Source of the DNA: Amycolatopsis sp. GM8
GTDB lineage: Bacteria > Actinomycetota > Actinomycetes > Mycobacteriales > Pseudonocardiaceae
Length of the DNA stretch: 64,000 nt
NCBI RefSeq assembly: GCF_021653975.1
Contig: NZ_JAJKFK010000012.1
Location: 145,777-209,776 of the forward strand
Direction of reading: 5' to 3'
Positions 1 to 7,044 of the stretch are shown piece after piece. The notes below the pieces were generated by a model, which was given only the letters and a program-made list of their open reading frames with translations, ran no database searches and was not told where the DNA came from. Position numbers and translations under genes: made by a program. Positions within the stretch are counted from its first letter, which is position 1. The number at the start of each line of letters is the position of its first letter.

Positions 1-247
1 ACTTGCCCGCGAACACCACCTCGGCCTCGGGCAGGGCGTGCCGGAACGCGCGGGCCCGCGCGCGGACCTCGGTCTCGTCGAGCAACTGAAAGGGGGTACC
101 GAAGCGGGCGGCCAGCCTGGTCAGGGGAACACCGCCGATCTCCAGATCCCCCTGGGGCAGCAGCTTCGTGCCGGCCGGCCACAGATGTTTTTCCAACGGC
201 GGCTCCGCACAGGCGCCGACGCTCGGCAACAGCTCAACCAATGTCAT
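1..247 (-). CDS. Diaminopimelate decarboxylase-like protein, N-terminal part
   Basis: Partial gene: 82 residues are visible and the rest lies left of the window. The reading frame (MTLVELLPS...) contains the start of a fold-type III PLP decarboxylase / alanine racemase N-terminal domain: an 'FGTPFQLLDETEVRARARAF' block followed by 'EAEVVFAGK', where the Lys is the expected PLP-binding lysine of LysA-like enzymes. Family knowledge: these enzymes decarboxylate meso-diaminopimelate to lysine or related amino diacids. The leader before the domain is shorter than I expect for housekeeping actinobacterial LysA, so it may be a paralogue from a specialised pathway. An in-frame GTG at 265 is an alternative start. 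It is divergent from the osmC-like gene. Confidence 0.72.
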   Translation of the reverse strand, partial: MTLVELLPSVGACAEPPLEKHLWPAGTKLLPQGDLEIGGVPLTRLAARFGTPFQLLDETEVRARARAFRHALPEAEVVFAGK

Positions 248-366
248 GGCCTCACGATCGGCCACGCCCGACGCCGGGAAGTGGGACGCGGACGCGATCA
301 TGACACCCGAGATGGGGCTTATTGCCGGGATTTTGACGGTTCGGTGATGTCGGTCATGCTGGCGGC

Positions 367-870
367 ATGGACAGCACAGAACTGCGGCAGCTGCAGGCGC
401 CGCTGAAGGACCGGTACCGGGAGACCCCGGAAACCGCCGTGGTCACCATGAAATCCGAGGCCGACCTGTCCGGCACCGCGGTGTCGTGCAAGGTGCGGAC
501 GGGTCAGGCGCTGGTCGAGGCCGGTCTGCACCCGGCGGCCGGCGGCGACGGCACGCTGGCCTGCTCGGGCGACATGCTGCTGGACGCGCTGGTGGCGTGC
601 GCCGGCGTGACCCTGCGCGCCGTCGCGACTTCGCTCGGCGTCGAGGTGCGCGGCGGCATCGTCCACGCCGAAGGCGATCTGGACTTCCGCGGCACACTCG
701 GCGTGGACAAGCTCGCGCCGGTGGGCTTCCGCGCGATCCGGCTGGCCTTCGAGCTGGACACCGACGCGGGCGCCGAGCAGCTCGCGACGCTCGAGAAGCT
801 GACCGAGCGCTATTGCGTGGTCTTCCAGACCCTGCGCAACGCGACCGAGATCAGCACGAACTTCGGGTGA
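367..870 (+). CDS. OsmC family protein
   Basis: 167 residues, the usual size of an OsmC/Ohr-type thiol peroxidase. The two reactive cysteines sit where the family has them: Cys78 in 'LDALVACAGVTLRA' at the head of the central helix, and Cys150 in 'TERYCVVFQTL'. OsmC proteins reduce organic hydroperoxides in the cytosol through this pair. The N-terminus (MDSTELRQLQAPLKDRY) is typical of the stand-alone OsmC subgroup. It is monocistronic, divergent from the LysA-like gene and convergent with the VOC gene, with a hairpin between the two stops. The exact substrate cannot be read from sequence. Confidence 0.88.
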   Translation: MDSTELRQLQAPLKDRYRETPETAVVTMKSEADLSGTAVSCKVRTGQALVEAGLHPAAGGDGTLACSGDMLLDALVACAGVTLRAVATSLGVEVRGGIVHAEGDLDFRGTLGVDKLAPVGFRAIRLAFELDTDAGAEQLATLEKLTERYCVVFQTLRNATEISTNFG

Positions 871-905
871 CGGAGGCGACCCTCCCCCTGCGAAGGCCGC
901 CTCCG
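871..905. terminator. Hairpin between convergent osmC-like and VOC genes
   Basis: CGGAGGCG at 871-878 pairs perfectly with CGCCTCCG at 898-905 across a 19-nt loop. It begins directly after the osmC-like stop and lies just before the VOC stop, so it could act as a bidirectional terminator. There is no strong T-run, which is common in high-GC actinobacteria. Confidence 0.45.
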
Positions 906-911
906 CGGGGT

Positions 912-1313
912 TCACCGCACCTGCGTCGCGTCCATGTACACGGCTTCCCAGGCGTGACCGTCGAGGTCGTGGAAGCTGCGGCTGTACATGAAGTCCATCT
1001 CGATGGGCGGCTTCGCCACCGTGCCACCGGCCGCGAGCGCCTTGTCGACCAGCTGGTCGACCTCGTCGCGGGTGTCGGCGCTCAGCGCGTTGATCACCTC
1101 GATGCCGCGCGCCGCGTCGATGATGGTCTTGCCGGTGAAGGTTGCGAAGAACGGCTCGGTCAGCAACATCACGTAGATCTCCTCGCTGATCACCACACAG
1201 CCGCCGTTGTCGTCGGTGAACTTCGGGTTCACCGAGTAGCCCAGCTCCGTGTAGAAGTGCAGCGATTTGGTCAGGTCCTTGACCGCCAGGTTGACGAAGA
1301 TCTTCGTGGACAT
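912..1313 (-). CDS. VOC family protein (glyoxalase/bleomycin-resistance fold)
   Basis: 133 residues from ATG at 1313, preceded by GA-rich 'GGAGACCCC'. The opening 'IFVNLAVKDLTKSLHFYTEL' and closing 'DLDGHAWEAVYM' are the two hallmark strands of a vicinal-oxygen-chelate protein, with the Glu near the C-terminus that normally binds metal. The 'MLLTEPFFATFTGK' segment is typical of a subgroup annotated only as VOC/extradiol-dioxygenase-like. An upstream extension of the frame (to 1502) has no homology-like character and was not used. Substrate unknown. Confidence 0.85.
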   Translation of the reverse strand: MSTKIFVNLAVKDLTKSLHFYTELGYSVNPKFTDDNGGCVVISEEIYVMLLTEPFFATFTGKTIIDAARGIEVINALSADTRDEVDQLVDKALAAGGTVAKPPIEMDFMYSRSFHDLDGHAWEAVYMDATQVR

Positions 1314-1372
1314 CAGGGGTCTCCTTCGTTGTAGGTAGTGGAGAGACCCCCGCTGTCCGCGAAACTCATCGG

Positions 1373-1993
1373 TCAGCAGTAGTTGAGCATGTCCGTCAGC
1401 GCCGCCTTCTCCGCGTCGGTGACGGTCAGCTGGTAGTAGTGCTTGACCGTGATCCAGTCCGTCGCATAGGTGCACCAGTCCGATTTGAGCCCCGGGCGCC
1501 ACTCGTCGGGCGCCCGGTCACCCTTGGCCTGGTTGACGTTGTCCGTAACGGCGCGCAGCTGCGGGCGGACGAGATCGTTCGCGAACTCCTTGCGGTGCTC
1601 GGTGGTCCACGAGGCCGCGCCGCTTTCCCAGGCCTGGCCCAGCGGAACGGTGTGATCGATGTCCACATCGGACGCTTTGGTCCAGGTGCCACCGTCGTAC
1701 GGGCTGTGCCAGGTGCCCGACGTCGGGCGGCACTCCTTGTCCGTCGTGACGTCCTGGCCGTCGCGCTTCAGCACCGTCTCGCGGGTGTCACAGGCTCCCG
1801 AAACCGTTGCCCAGTGCGGAAACTTCTCACGCGAGTAACCGCCCATCCCGCTGCGCGGCTTGATCACCAGTTCCGCCAGCTGCGCGCCCGCGGGCGCCGC
1901 GTTCGCCGGCGGCGCCTGCGTTTTCAGCATCCCCGGCTGGCAGGCCGACACCAGCACCGTCACCGCGACCAGCGGCAACCAGGTCTTCTTCAC
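1373..1993 (-). CDS. Secreted HNH-family nuclease, probable lipoprotein
   Basis: 206 residues starting at GTG 1993. Residues 1-18 form a lipoprotein signal (KKT, hydrophobic core, lipobox VSAC with Cys18). The remainder matches the actinobacterial DUF1524/HNH group: 'DIDHTVPLGQAWESGA' with the catalytic His114, then 'RAVTDNVNQAKGDRAPDEW' supplying the Asn and other HNH-fold residues, and a C-terminal 'WCTYATDW...MLNYC' with paired cysteines. The role is inferred to be extracellular nucleic-acid degradation. The start overlaps the MFS stop by one base (TAGTG), which indicates translational coupling. Confidence 0.8.
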   Translation of the reverse strand: MKKTWLPLVAVTVLVSACQPGMLKTQAPPANAAPAGAQLAELVIKPRSGMGGYSREKFPHWATVSGACDTRETVLKRDGQDVTTDKECRPTSGTWHSPYDGGTWTKASDVDIDHTVPLGQAWESGAASWTTEHRKEFANDLVRPQLRAVTDNVNQAKGDRAPDEWRPGLKSDWCTYATDWITVKHYYQLTVTDAEKAALTDMLNYC

Positions 1994-3270
1994 TACGCAC
2001 CCTTCGGGGCTCGGACCGGGAGCACGGCGGCCAGCCCGGCGATGAGAACGACGACGATTCCGGCCATGCCCGCGCGCTGCGTGCCGAACAGGCCGATGAA
2101 ACCGCTGAACATGAGCGGCCCGAGGAACGACACCGCGCGCCCGGTGGTCGCGTACAAGCCGAACGCCTCGCCTTCGCGTTCGGGCGCGACGATGCGGGCC
2201 AGGAACGTCCGGCTCGCGGACTGCGCCGGGCCGACGAACGCGGCGAGCGCGAGCCCGCACACCCAGAACGTCGCCTTCCCCGGCAGCACCGAAAGCGCGA
2301 TGCCGAGCACGACGAGTGCCGCCAGTGACGCGACGATGACGGTCTTGGGCCCGATGCGGTCGTCCAGCCGGCCGCCGAGCAACGCGCCGAGGCCGGCCGT
2401 GAGGTTGGCCGCGATCGCGAAGATCACCACCTCGCTGGCGCTGAACCCGAACGTGCCGGCCGCGACGACGCCACCGAACGTGAAGATCGCCGCGAGGCCG
2501 TCGCGGTAGAGCGCGCTCGCGATCAGGAACCACAGCGTGTGCCGTTCGGTGCGCCACATGTGCGCGAGTCGTTTGGCGAGCACGACGTAGCTCGCGAAGA
2601 AGTTGCGGCGGACCGGCTCGCCGGACGCGGGCGCCTCCGGCACGAACAGGAACAGCGGCAAGGCGAACAGGGCGAACCACACCGCGGAGAAGAGCGCTAC
2701 GACGCGGATGTTCAGTCCGCCTTGCGAGGTGACGCCGAACAGCCCGATGTCGGGCTGGACGAACGCGAACAGCACGATCGTGAGCGCGATCAGGCCGCCG
2801 AAATACCCCATGGACCAGCCGAAACCGGAGATCCGGCCGACATTCTGGCGGGTCGAGACCTGCACCAGCATCGCGTTGTAGTTGACGCCCGCGAACTCGA
2901 CGAACACGCTGCCGACCGAGATCAGCACGATGCCCAGCAGGAGATACGACGGGCTGTCACGGACGAAGAACAGCCCGACCATGCTCAGCACGACGATCAC
3001 CGTGTGCACGCCGAGCCAGAGCTTGCGGCGGCCGCCGGCGTCGCTGCGCTGGCCGGTGACGGGCGCGAGCAGCGCGATCGCGACGCCCGCGATGGTCAGC
3101 CCCACCCCGAGGTCCGCGGAACCGCTGTCCGGGTCCGGCGCGACGGCTTTCGTGAGGTAGACGGTGAAGACGAAGGTGAGAATGATGGCGTTGAAGGCCG
3201 ACGAGCCCCAGTCCCAGAACGCCCAGCTGATCACCCGGCGCCGGCTCGGCGCTTTCTCGGCTGTGGTCAC
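1993..3270 (-). CDS. MFS transporter, UMF1/Atg22-like
   Basis: About 425 residues from GTG 3270 (V-TTAEKAPSRRR); a GTG slightly upstream is possible. It has twelve hydrophobic segments and the UMF1-type N-terminal signature 'SWAFWDWGSSAFNAIILTF'. 'LLAPVTGQRSDAGGRRKLWL' is the MFS loop 2-3 motif, and 'LGGRLDDRIGPKTVIV' is the equivalent after TM8. Members of this MFS branch are often annotated as amino-acid or unknown-substrate effluxers; the substrate here is unknown. It is translationally coupled to the downstream secreted nuclease gene. Confidence 0.82.
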   Translation of the reverse strand: MTTAEKAPSRRRVISWAFWDWGSSAFNAIILTFVFTVYLTKAVAPDPDSGSADLGVGLTIAGVAIALLAPVTGQRSDAGGRRKLWLGVHTVIVVLSMVGLFFVRDSPSYLLLGIVLISVGSVFVEFAGVNYNAMLVQVSTRQNVGRISGFGWSMGYFGGLIALTIVLFAFVQPDIGLFGVTSQGGLNIRVVALFSAVWFALFALPLFLFVPEAPASGEPVRRNFFASYVVLAKRLAHMWRTERHTLWFLIASALYRDGLAAIFTFGGVVAAGTFGFSASEVVIFAIAANLTAGLGALLGGRLDDRIGPKTVIVASLAALVVLGIALSVLPGKATFWVCGLALAAFVGPAQSASRTFLARIVAPEREGEAFGLYATTGRAVSFLGPLMFSGFIGLFGTQRAGMAGIVVVLIAGLAAVLPVRAPKGA

Positions 3271-3410
3271 GGCGAAATAAGACCTCACGGCCCCCGCGGT
3301 GATCAAGGCGGGGGTGCCTGCCTCTTGACTTCCCTCCGGCCCCGTCTGCACACTTGGGTTCACTGAATGGCACAGCGGTTTCAATTACCCCTGAGTGCGA
3401 GGAGACGGTG

Positions 3411-4412
3411 ATGGCTGTCGGATTCCGGTCTTTTCTGCATGTCACGCCCGGTCAGCAGCTGCTCGGCACCGTCATCGAACACCTCGTCAGGTGGCTCGCG
3501 ACGAAGGAGATCCACCTCGAGGCCGGCCGCGCGGGGCAGTACGTGCTGGATCACGACGATCTGGTCACGGTGCTGAACAGCCGGGCCGGTGGGGGGCAGC
3601 TGTACCAGTGGCGGCGGCAGCACCCGGACGCGCAGCCGCGGGATGTCTGGCGCACCACGATTTCCGTGCTGGAGCGGCCGGATTCGCCGGGCTGGATCTG
3701 GACCGAGATCGAGACACGGGACGACGGCACGGGGCTCGGCGAGGCCCCGTTCAACCGGTGCATGTCGGTGCCGAGCGTGTTGCGCGGGCTACTCGGGGAG
3801 CTGGAGGTGTGCGACGGCCGGACCGAGGTGACGCCGAGCCCGCAGTGGGTCGCACTCGGCCACTTGCCCGACCTGATGGACTACCTGGCCGACGAGACCC
3901 GCCGCGGGCCGGTGTACATGCTCAGCCAGGGGCACCAGCCGCGCGAGGAATTCGAGCGGTGGGCGCGGGAAGTGACGTGGCACCTGGTCGGGATGGGCAG
4001 CGCTTTCCTGCTCGACCCGGCCGTCGAGGCGGGCTTCAACGAGATGGTGGGCGCGGCGCACGCGGTCCCGCCGGGGACGATGCGCACCTACCTGCCGGAC
4101 GTGGACCTCGACAACCCGGAAGACCCGCTGCGGCACCGGATCCTGGGCCGCACCCGGATCACGGCGACCGATACCCGGCAGCTGGCCCGCATGCTGGGCC
4201 GCGCCGAACGCGACCGCGCCGCCCGCCAGCCGATCCCACTCGAAGCACGGGAACTGATGCACACCTACGAGCCGACGCCGCTCCCGGTGTCCTGGCGCGA
4301 CCAGCAGCGCCTGGTGATGGACCTCCAAGCGGAAAACGAACGCCTCCGCGAGGCCCTCCTCGCGCGGCCCCACCTCCACGTCGCCCGCCACCCCGAACTC
4401 ACGGCCTCGTAA
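3411..4412 (+). CDS. Hypothetical protein with C-terminal coiled coil
   Basis: 333 residues from ATG 3411, preceded by 'GCGAGGAGAC' as a good ribosome-binding site. I do not recognise the family. Visible features are a soluble acidic protein with no signal or membrane segment, many Trp residues, and central blocks 'LPDLMDYLADETRRGPVYML' and 'RTRITATDTRQLARMLGRAE'. The C-terminal helix 'WRDQQRLVMDLQAENERLRE' has leucine-zipper spacing, so it probably oligomerises or binds a partner. It is divergent from the MFS gene and followed by the tandem repeat array. Confidence 0.75.
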   Translation: MAVGFRSFLHVTPGQQLLGTVIEHLVRWLATKEIHLEAGRAGQYVLDHDDLVTVLNSRAGGGQLYQWRRQHPDAQPRDVWRTTISVLERPDSPGWIWTEIETRDDGTGLGEAPFNRCMSVPSVLRGLLGELEVCDGRTEVTPSPQWVALGHLPDLMDYLADETRRGPVYMLSQGHQPREEFERWAREVTWHLVGMGSAFLLDPAVEAGFNEMVGAAHAVPPGTMRTYLPDVDLDNPEDPLRHRILGRTRITATDTRQLARMLGRAERDRAARQPIPLEARELMHTYEPTPLPVSWRDQQRLVMDLQAENERLREALLARPHLHVARHPELTAS

Positions 4413-4420
4413 CGCCCGGC

Positions 4421-4733
4421 GAGTCCGACACTCACGACGCCGAGTCCGACACTCACGCCAGTGAGTTTGCTTGCCACGACGCCGAGTTTGCCTGCTGCGT
4501 CGGTGAGTTTGCGCGCCGCGTTGGCGACTTTGCCTGCCACGTCGGCGAATTTGCGCGCCACGTCGGCGAGTTGCGCGCCGCGCCGCTGAGTTTGCGCGCC
4601 GCGTCGCCGAATTTGCTTGCCACGACACCGAGTTTGCGCGCTGCGTCGCCGAATTTGCGCCCTGCGTCGGTCAGTTTGCTCGCCACGTCGGCGAGTTTGC
4701 CTGCCACGTCGGCGAGTTGCGCGCCGCGCGGCG
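4421..4733. repeat. 21-bp tandem repeat array, about 15 units
   Basis: The stretch divides into consecutive 21-bp units beginning GAGT/GAAT. Two subtypes are present: the first two units start GAGTCCGACACTCACG, and the remaining thirteen follow GAGTTTGCnyGCCrCGTCGG. Units begin at 4421, 4442, 4463, 4484, 4505, 4526, 4547, 4568 (20 bp, one base short), 4588, 4609, 4630, 4651, 4672, 4693 and 4714 (partial). It fills the gap between the hypothetical gene and hicB. No unique spacers are present, so it is not a CRISPR array. Confidence 0.9.
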
Positions 4734-4767
4734 GCGCAGCGTTGGTTTACTTGGAGCCGCCAGTGGA

Positions 4768-5265
4768 TCAGCGTCCCGCGGCAGGCTTTTTCTGCTGGCC
4801 GGTGCGGCCCGCCTTGGTCACGGCTGCTCGGGCGACGACCTGACCGCCGCGTACGGCCTTGGCCGCCGCCGCTGTCGAGGACGAGCCGATCAGCTGGCTG
4901 ACGCGTTGCGGAGTCAGGCCGAGCACCACCGCGATTTCGCGCCCGGACAAACCGGTTCGCTCCAGGTTCCTGGCCACCTCACGTTGTTTCGCGGCCGCCT
5001 CGCGCTGCTGACGTTCCGCATCTTTGACCTGGGCACGGGCAATCCTGACCTGCTCCGCCAATTCGTCGTCGAGCTGCGGCACGACGTGCACGTCGAAAGC
5101 CTTCTCGTCGTCGAGATCGAGCGCGAACGCGATGTACTCCCGTGCGGTGGTTTCCGCTTTGGACAAGGACGCGGTCTGCGTGACGCCGACACCCTCGATG
5201 TGAAGTTCCCAGCCGCGTGCCCAGCGCTTGGCAACGACGGTGTAAGTATCGGTCACTGTAACCAT
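4768..5265 (-). CDS. hicB: HicB-like antitoxin with HTH domain
   Basis: 165 residues from ATG 5265. Residues about 1-65 (TYTVVAKRWARGWELHIEGV, then 'SLSKAETTAREYIAFALDL') have the HicB partial RNase-H-like pattern. A charged helix follows ('QVKDAERQQREAAAKQREVA'). 'LSGREIAVVLGLTPQRVSQL' is a clear helix-turn-helix, and the Ala/Lys-rich tail may contact DNA. Inferred role: neutralise the upstream HicA toxin and repress the operon through the palindrome at 5471-5511. It overlaps hicA by 13 bp in toxin-first order, the usual HicAB arrangement. Confidence 0.72.
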   Translation of the reverse strand: MVTVTDTYTVVAKRWARGWELHIEGVGVTQTASLSKAETTAREYIAFALDLDDEKAFDVHVVPQLDDELAEQVRIARAQVKDAERQQREAAAKQREVARNLERTGLSGREIAVVLGLTPQRVSQLIGSSSTAAAAKAVRGGQVVARAAVTKAGRTGQQKKPAAGR

Positions 5266-5462
5266 CCCTCCGGCAGGCAGTCCAGCTTCTTGATGATGTC
5301 CCGGATGACTCCGGGCGAGACGATGGTGTGGTTCGGGACGATCGCCTGATGCTTTCCGCACGGACACAGCCACTTCTCGTGACTTCCGCGAGTTCCCTTG
5401 TGCCCGGCGCCCTGATCGAGGAGCGCCCGCTGCACCTCCCGACACCTCATCGCCTTCACCAT
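5253..5462 (-). CDS. hicA: HicA-like mRNA interferase toxin
   Basis: 69 residues, the usual HicA size. It carries 'CREVQRALLDQGAGHKGTRG', then GSH with the candidate catalytic His28, then 'IVPNHTIVSPGVIRDIIKKL'. This is the HicA double-stranded-RNA-binding-like fold pattern (R-x-x-GSH...P-x-H...G-x-x-x-x-I). Family knowledge: HicA cleaves mRNA without its antitoxin. A 'CPCG' insertion after the His is unusual for HicA. No Shine-Dalgarno precedes ATG 5462, and a TAGATT hexamer 7 nt upstream suggests a leaderless message. A second in-frame ATG at 5450 is an alternative start. Confidence 0.72.
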   Translation of the reverse strand: MVKAMRCREVQRALLDQGAGHKGTRGSHEKWLCPCGKHQAIVPNHTIVSPGVIRDIIKKLDCLPEGWLQ

Positions 5463-5470
5463 GCAATGTA

Positions 5471-5511
5471 ATCTAGGGCGTCTAGACGCGCAACGTCTAG
5501 ACGCCCTAGAT
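5471..5511. promoter_or_regulatory. hicAB operator/promoter: perfect 18-bp inverted repeat
   Basis: ATCTAGGGCGTCTAGACG (5471-5488), a 5-bp spacer CGCAA, then the exact reverse complement (5494-5511). Each arm contains its own 10-bp palindrome CGTCTAGACG (5479-5488 and 5494-5503), so it is a pair of symmetrical operator boxes 15 bp apart. On the minus strand the outer end TAGATT serves as a plausible -10 for hicA. A repressor bound here would cover the promoter. Confidence 0.8.
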
Positions 5512-5541
5512 GACTTTACCCGGACCGGTGAAAACCGCGGC

Positions 5542-6456
5542 TCAACGGCGCTTCGGCATGCTGACCCGGCTCAGGTCGGCGGCCACTACGACCTCGCCGC
5601 CGAAGATTTCTCTTGCTTCTTCGTAGAACTTGGTCGGGTCGTCGTAGCGTTGCGAGAAATGGGTGAGCACCAGTTTGCCCACCTTGCTCTCCGCCGCGAC
5701 CCGCGCCGCCTGGCGGGCCGTCAGGTGGCCGTACTCCTCCGCCAAGGCGGCGTCTTCGTCGAGGAAGGTCGACTCGATCACCAGCAGGTCCGCCCGGTCC
5801 GCCAGCTCGTACACCCCGTCGCACAGCCGCGTGTCCATCACGAACGCGAACCGCTGGCCGCGGCGGACCACGCTGACCTGCTCGACCGACACCGTCCGGC
5901 TGCCGAACCGCAACGAGCCCGCCCGCTGCAGCTCGCCCACCTCCGGGCCGGTGATTCCGAAGCGCGCCAGCAACTCCGGCATCATCCGCCGCCCGCCCGG
6001 TTCGACCAGCTGGTACCCGAACGACTCCACCGGATGGTCCAGCCGCCGCGCCCGCAGCTCACCGAACTCACCCGTCGCGATCACGCCGTCGGCCGAAACC
6101 GGCTCCTCGACGATCGAAGCCGTCTCGTGGAACACGCTCGCATGCCGCAGCCGGTCGAAGAACACCTGTCCCGACAACGGGTAGTGCGCGTGCACCGGAT
6201 GCGACACCCCGTCCAGCGACAGCCGTTGCACCACGCCGGGCAGCCCCAGGCAGTGATCGCCGTGAAAATGGCTCAGGCAGATCCGGGTGATCGCCGACGC
6301 CGGCACCCCCGCGAACAGCATCTGCCGCTGCGTGCCCTCGCCGGGGTCGAACAGGAACCCCTCCCCGTCCCAGCGCAGCAGATAACCGTTGTGGTTTCGG
6401 GTACGGCCGGGCACCTGACTAGCGGTCCCCAGCACAACCAGCTCGCGGACGGACAC
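5542..6456 (-). CDS. rnz: Ribonuclease Z
   Basis: 304 residues from GTG 6456. The metallo-beta-lactamase core holds the RNase Z zinc motif 'LSHFHGDHCLGLPG' (His63, His65, Asp67, His68). Further on come 'FVMDTRLCDGV' with a metal-bridging Asp, 'LVIESTFLDEDAALAEEYGH' and 'LTHFSQRY' with the last His. The protein matures tRNA 3' ends by endonucleolytic removal of the trailer in the cytosol. Length and the early 'NHNGYLLRWDGEGFLFDPGE' strand match bacterial RNase Z. It is divergent from the DGPF-domain gene. Confidence 0.93.
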   Translation of the reverse strand: MSVRELVVLGTASQVPGRTRNHNGYLLRWDGEGFLFDPGEGTQRQMLFAGVPASAITRICLSHFHGDHCLGLPGVVQRLSLDGVSHPVHAHYPLSGQVFFDRLRHASVFHETASIVEEPVSADGVIATGEFGELRARRLDHPVESFGYQLVEPGGRRMMPELLARFGITGPEVGELQRAGSLRFGSRTVSVEQVSVVRRGQRFAFVMDTRLCDGVYELADRADLLVIESTFLDEDAALAEEYGHLTARQAARVAAESKVGKLVLTHFSQRYDDPTKFYEEAREIFGGEVVVAADLSRVSMPKRR

Positions 6457-6577
6457 CTGACCAACCGTAGTCGGTCCGGGGTGTGCCGAGAAAAATCTTG
6501 AAGGACGTGTCGATCCGGCCCCTGCTCGTTCGACGCTCCAGGTGAAGGCACAAGCTACGAGTTCGAGGAGCGAGACG

Positions 6578-7006
6578 ATGCGATTCATGGTCCTGATCAA
6601 GGCCACCGCCGAGTCCGAAGCCGGCGTGATGCCCAGCGCGGAGTTGCTCGAGGCGATGGGCCAATACAACGAAGAGCTGGTCAAGGCGGGCGTGATGCTC
6701 GCCGGCGACGGGTTGCACGCCAGCTCGAAGGGCGCCCGGGTGCGGTTCGAGGGCGACCAGCGCACGGTCATCGACGGGCCGTTCGCGGAGACGAAGGAAC
6801 TGCTCGCGGGCTTCTGGATCCTCGACGTCAAGTCGCGCGAAGAGGCGATCGAGTGGGTCAAGCGCATCCCGAACGACCCGATCGGGCGAGGCGAGACGAC
6901 CGAGGTCGAGATCCGTCAGGTCGTCGAGGCCGAGGACTTCACCGACGTCACGCCGGACATCCTGGCCCAGCAGAAGCGGCTGCGTGAGCAGCTCGGCGGT
7001 AACTGA
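6578..7006 (+). CDS. YciI/DGPF-domain protein
   Basis: 142 residues from ATG 6578, with a strong GAGGAG ribosome site 8 bases before. It shows the DCD/YCII-like pattern: 'MRFMVLIKATAESEAG' start, 'DGPFAETKELLAGFWIL' giving the DGPF signature (66-69), and a C-terminal 'GRGETTEVEIRQVVE'. Family knowledge: DGPF proteins are the standard genetic partners of ECF42-group sigma factors. The sigma gene follows 38 bp downstream on the same strand, which fits that pairing. The biochemical function is unknown. Confidence 0.9.
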   Translation: MRFMVLIKATAESEAGVMPSAELLEAMGQYNEELVKAGVMLAGDGLHASSKGARVRFEGDQRTVIDGPFAETKELLAGFWILDVKSREEAIEWVKRIPNDPIGRGETTEVEIRQVVEAEDFTDVTPDILAQQKRLREQLGGN

Positions 7007-7044
7007 CTTGCCCGATTCGTCCGGAGGTGGTGTGCTCGGGGGCC

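Noticed and set aside
4421..4733. CRISPR array
   Set aside because: The units follow each other without unique spacers and no cas genes are present.
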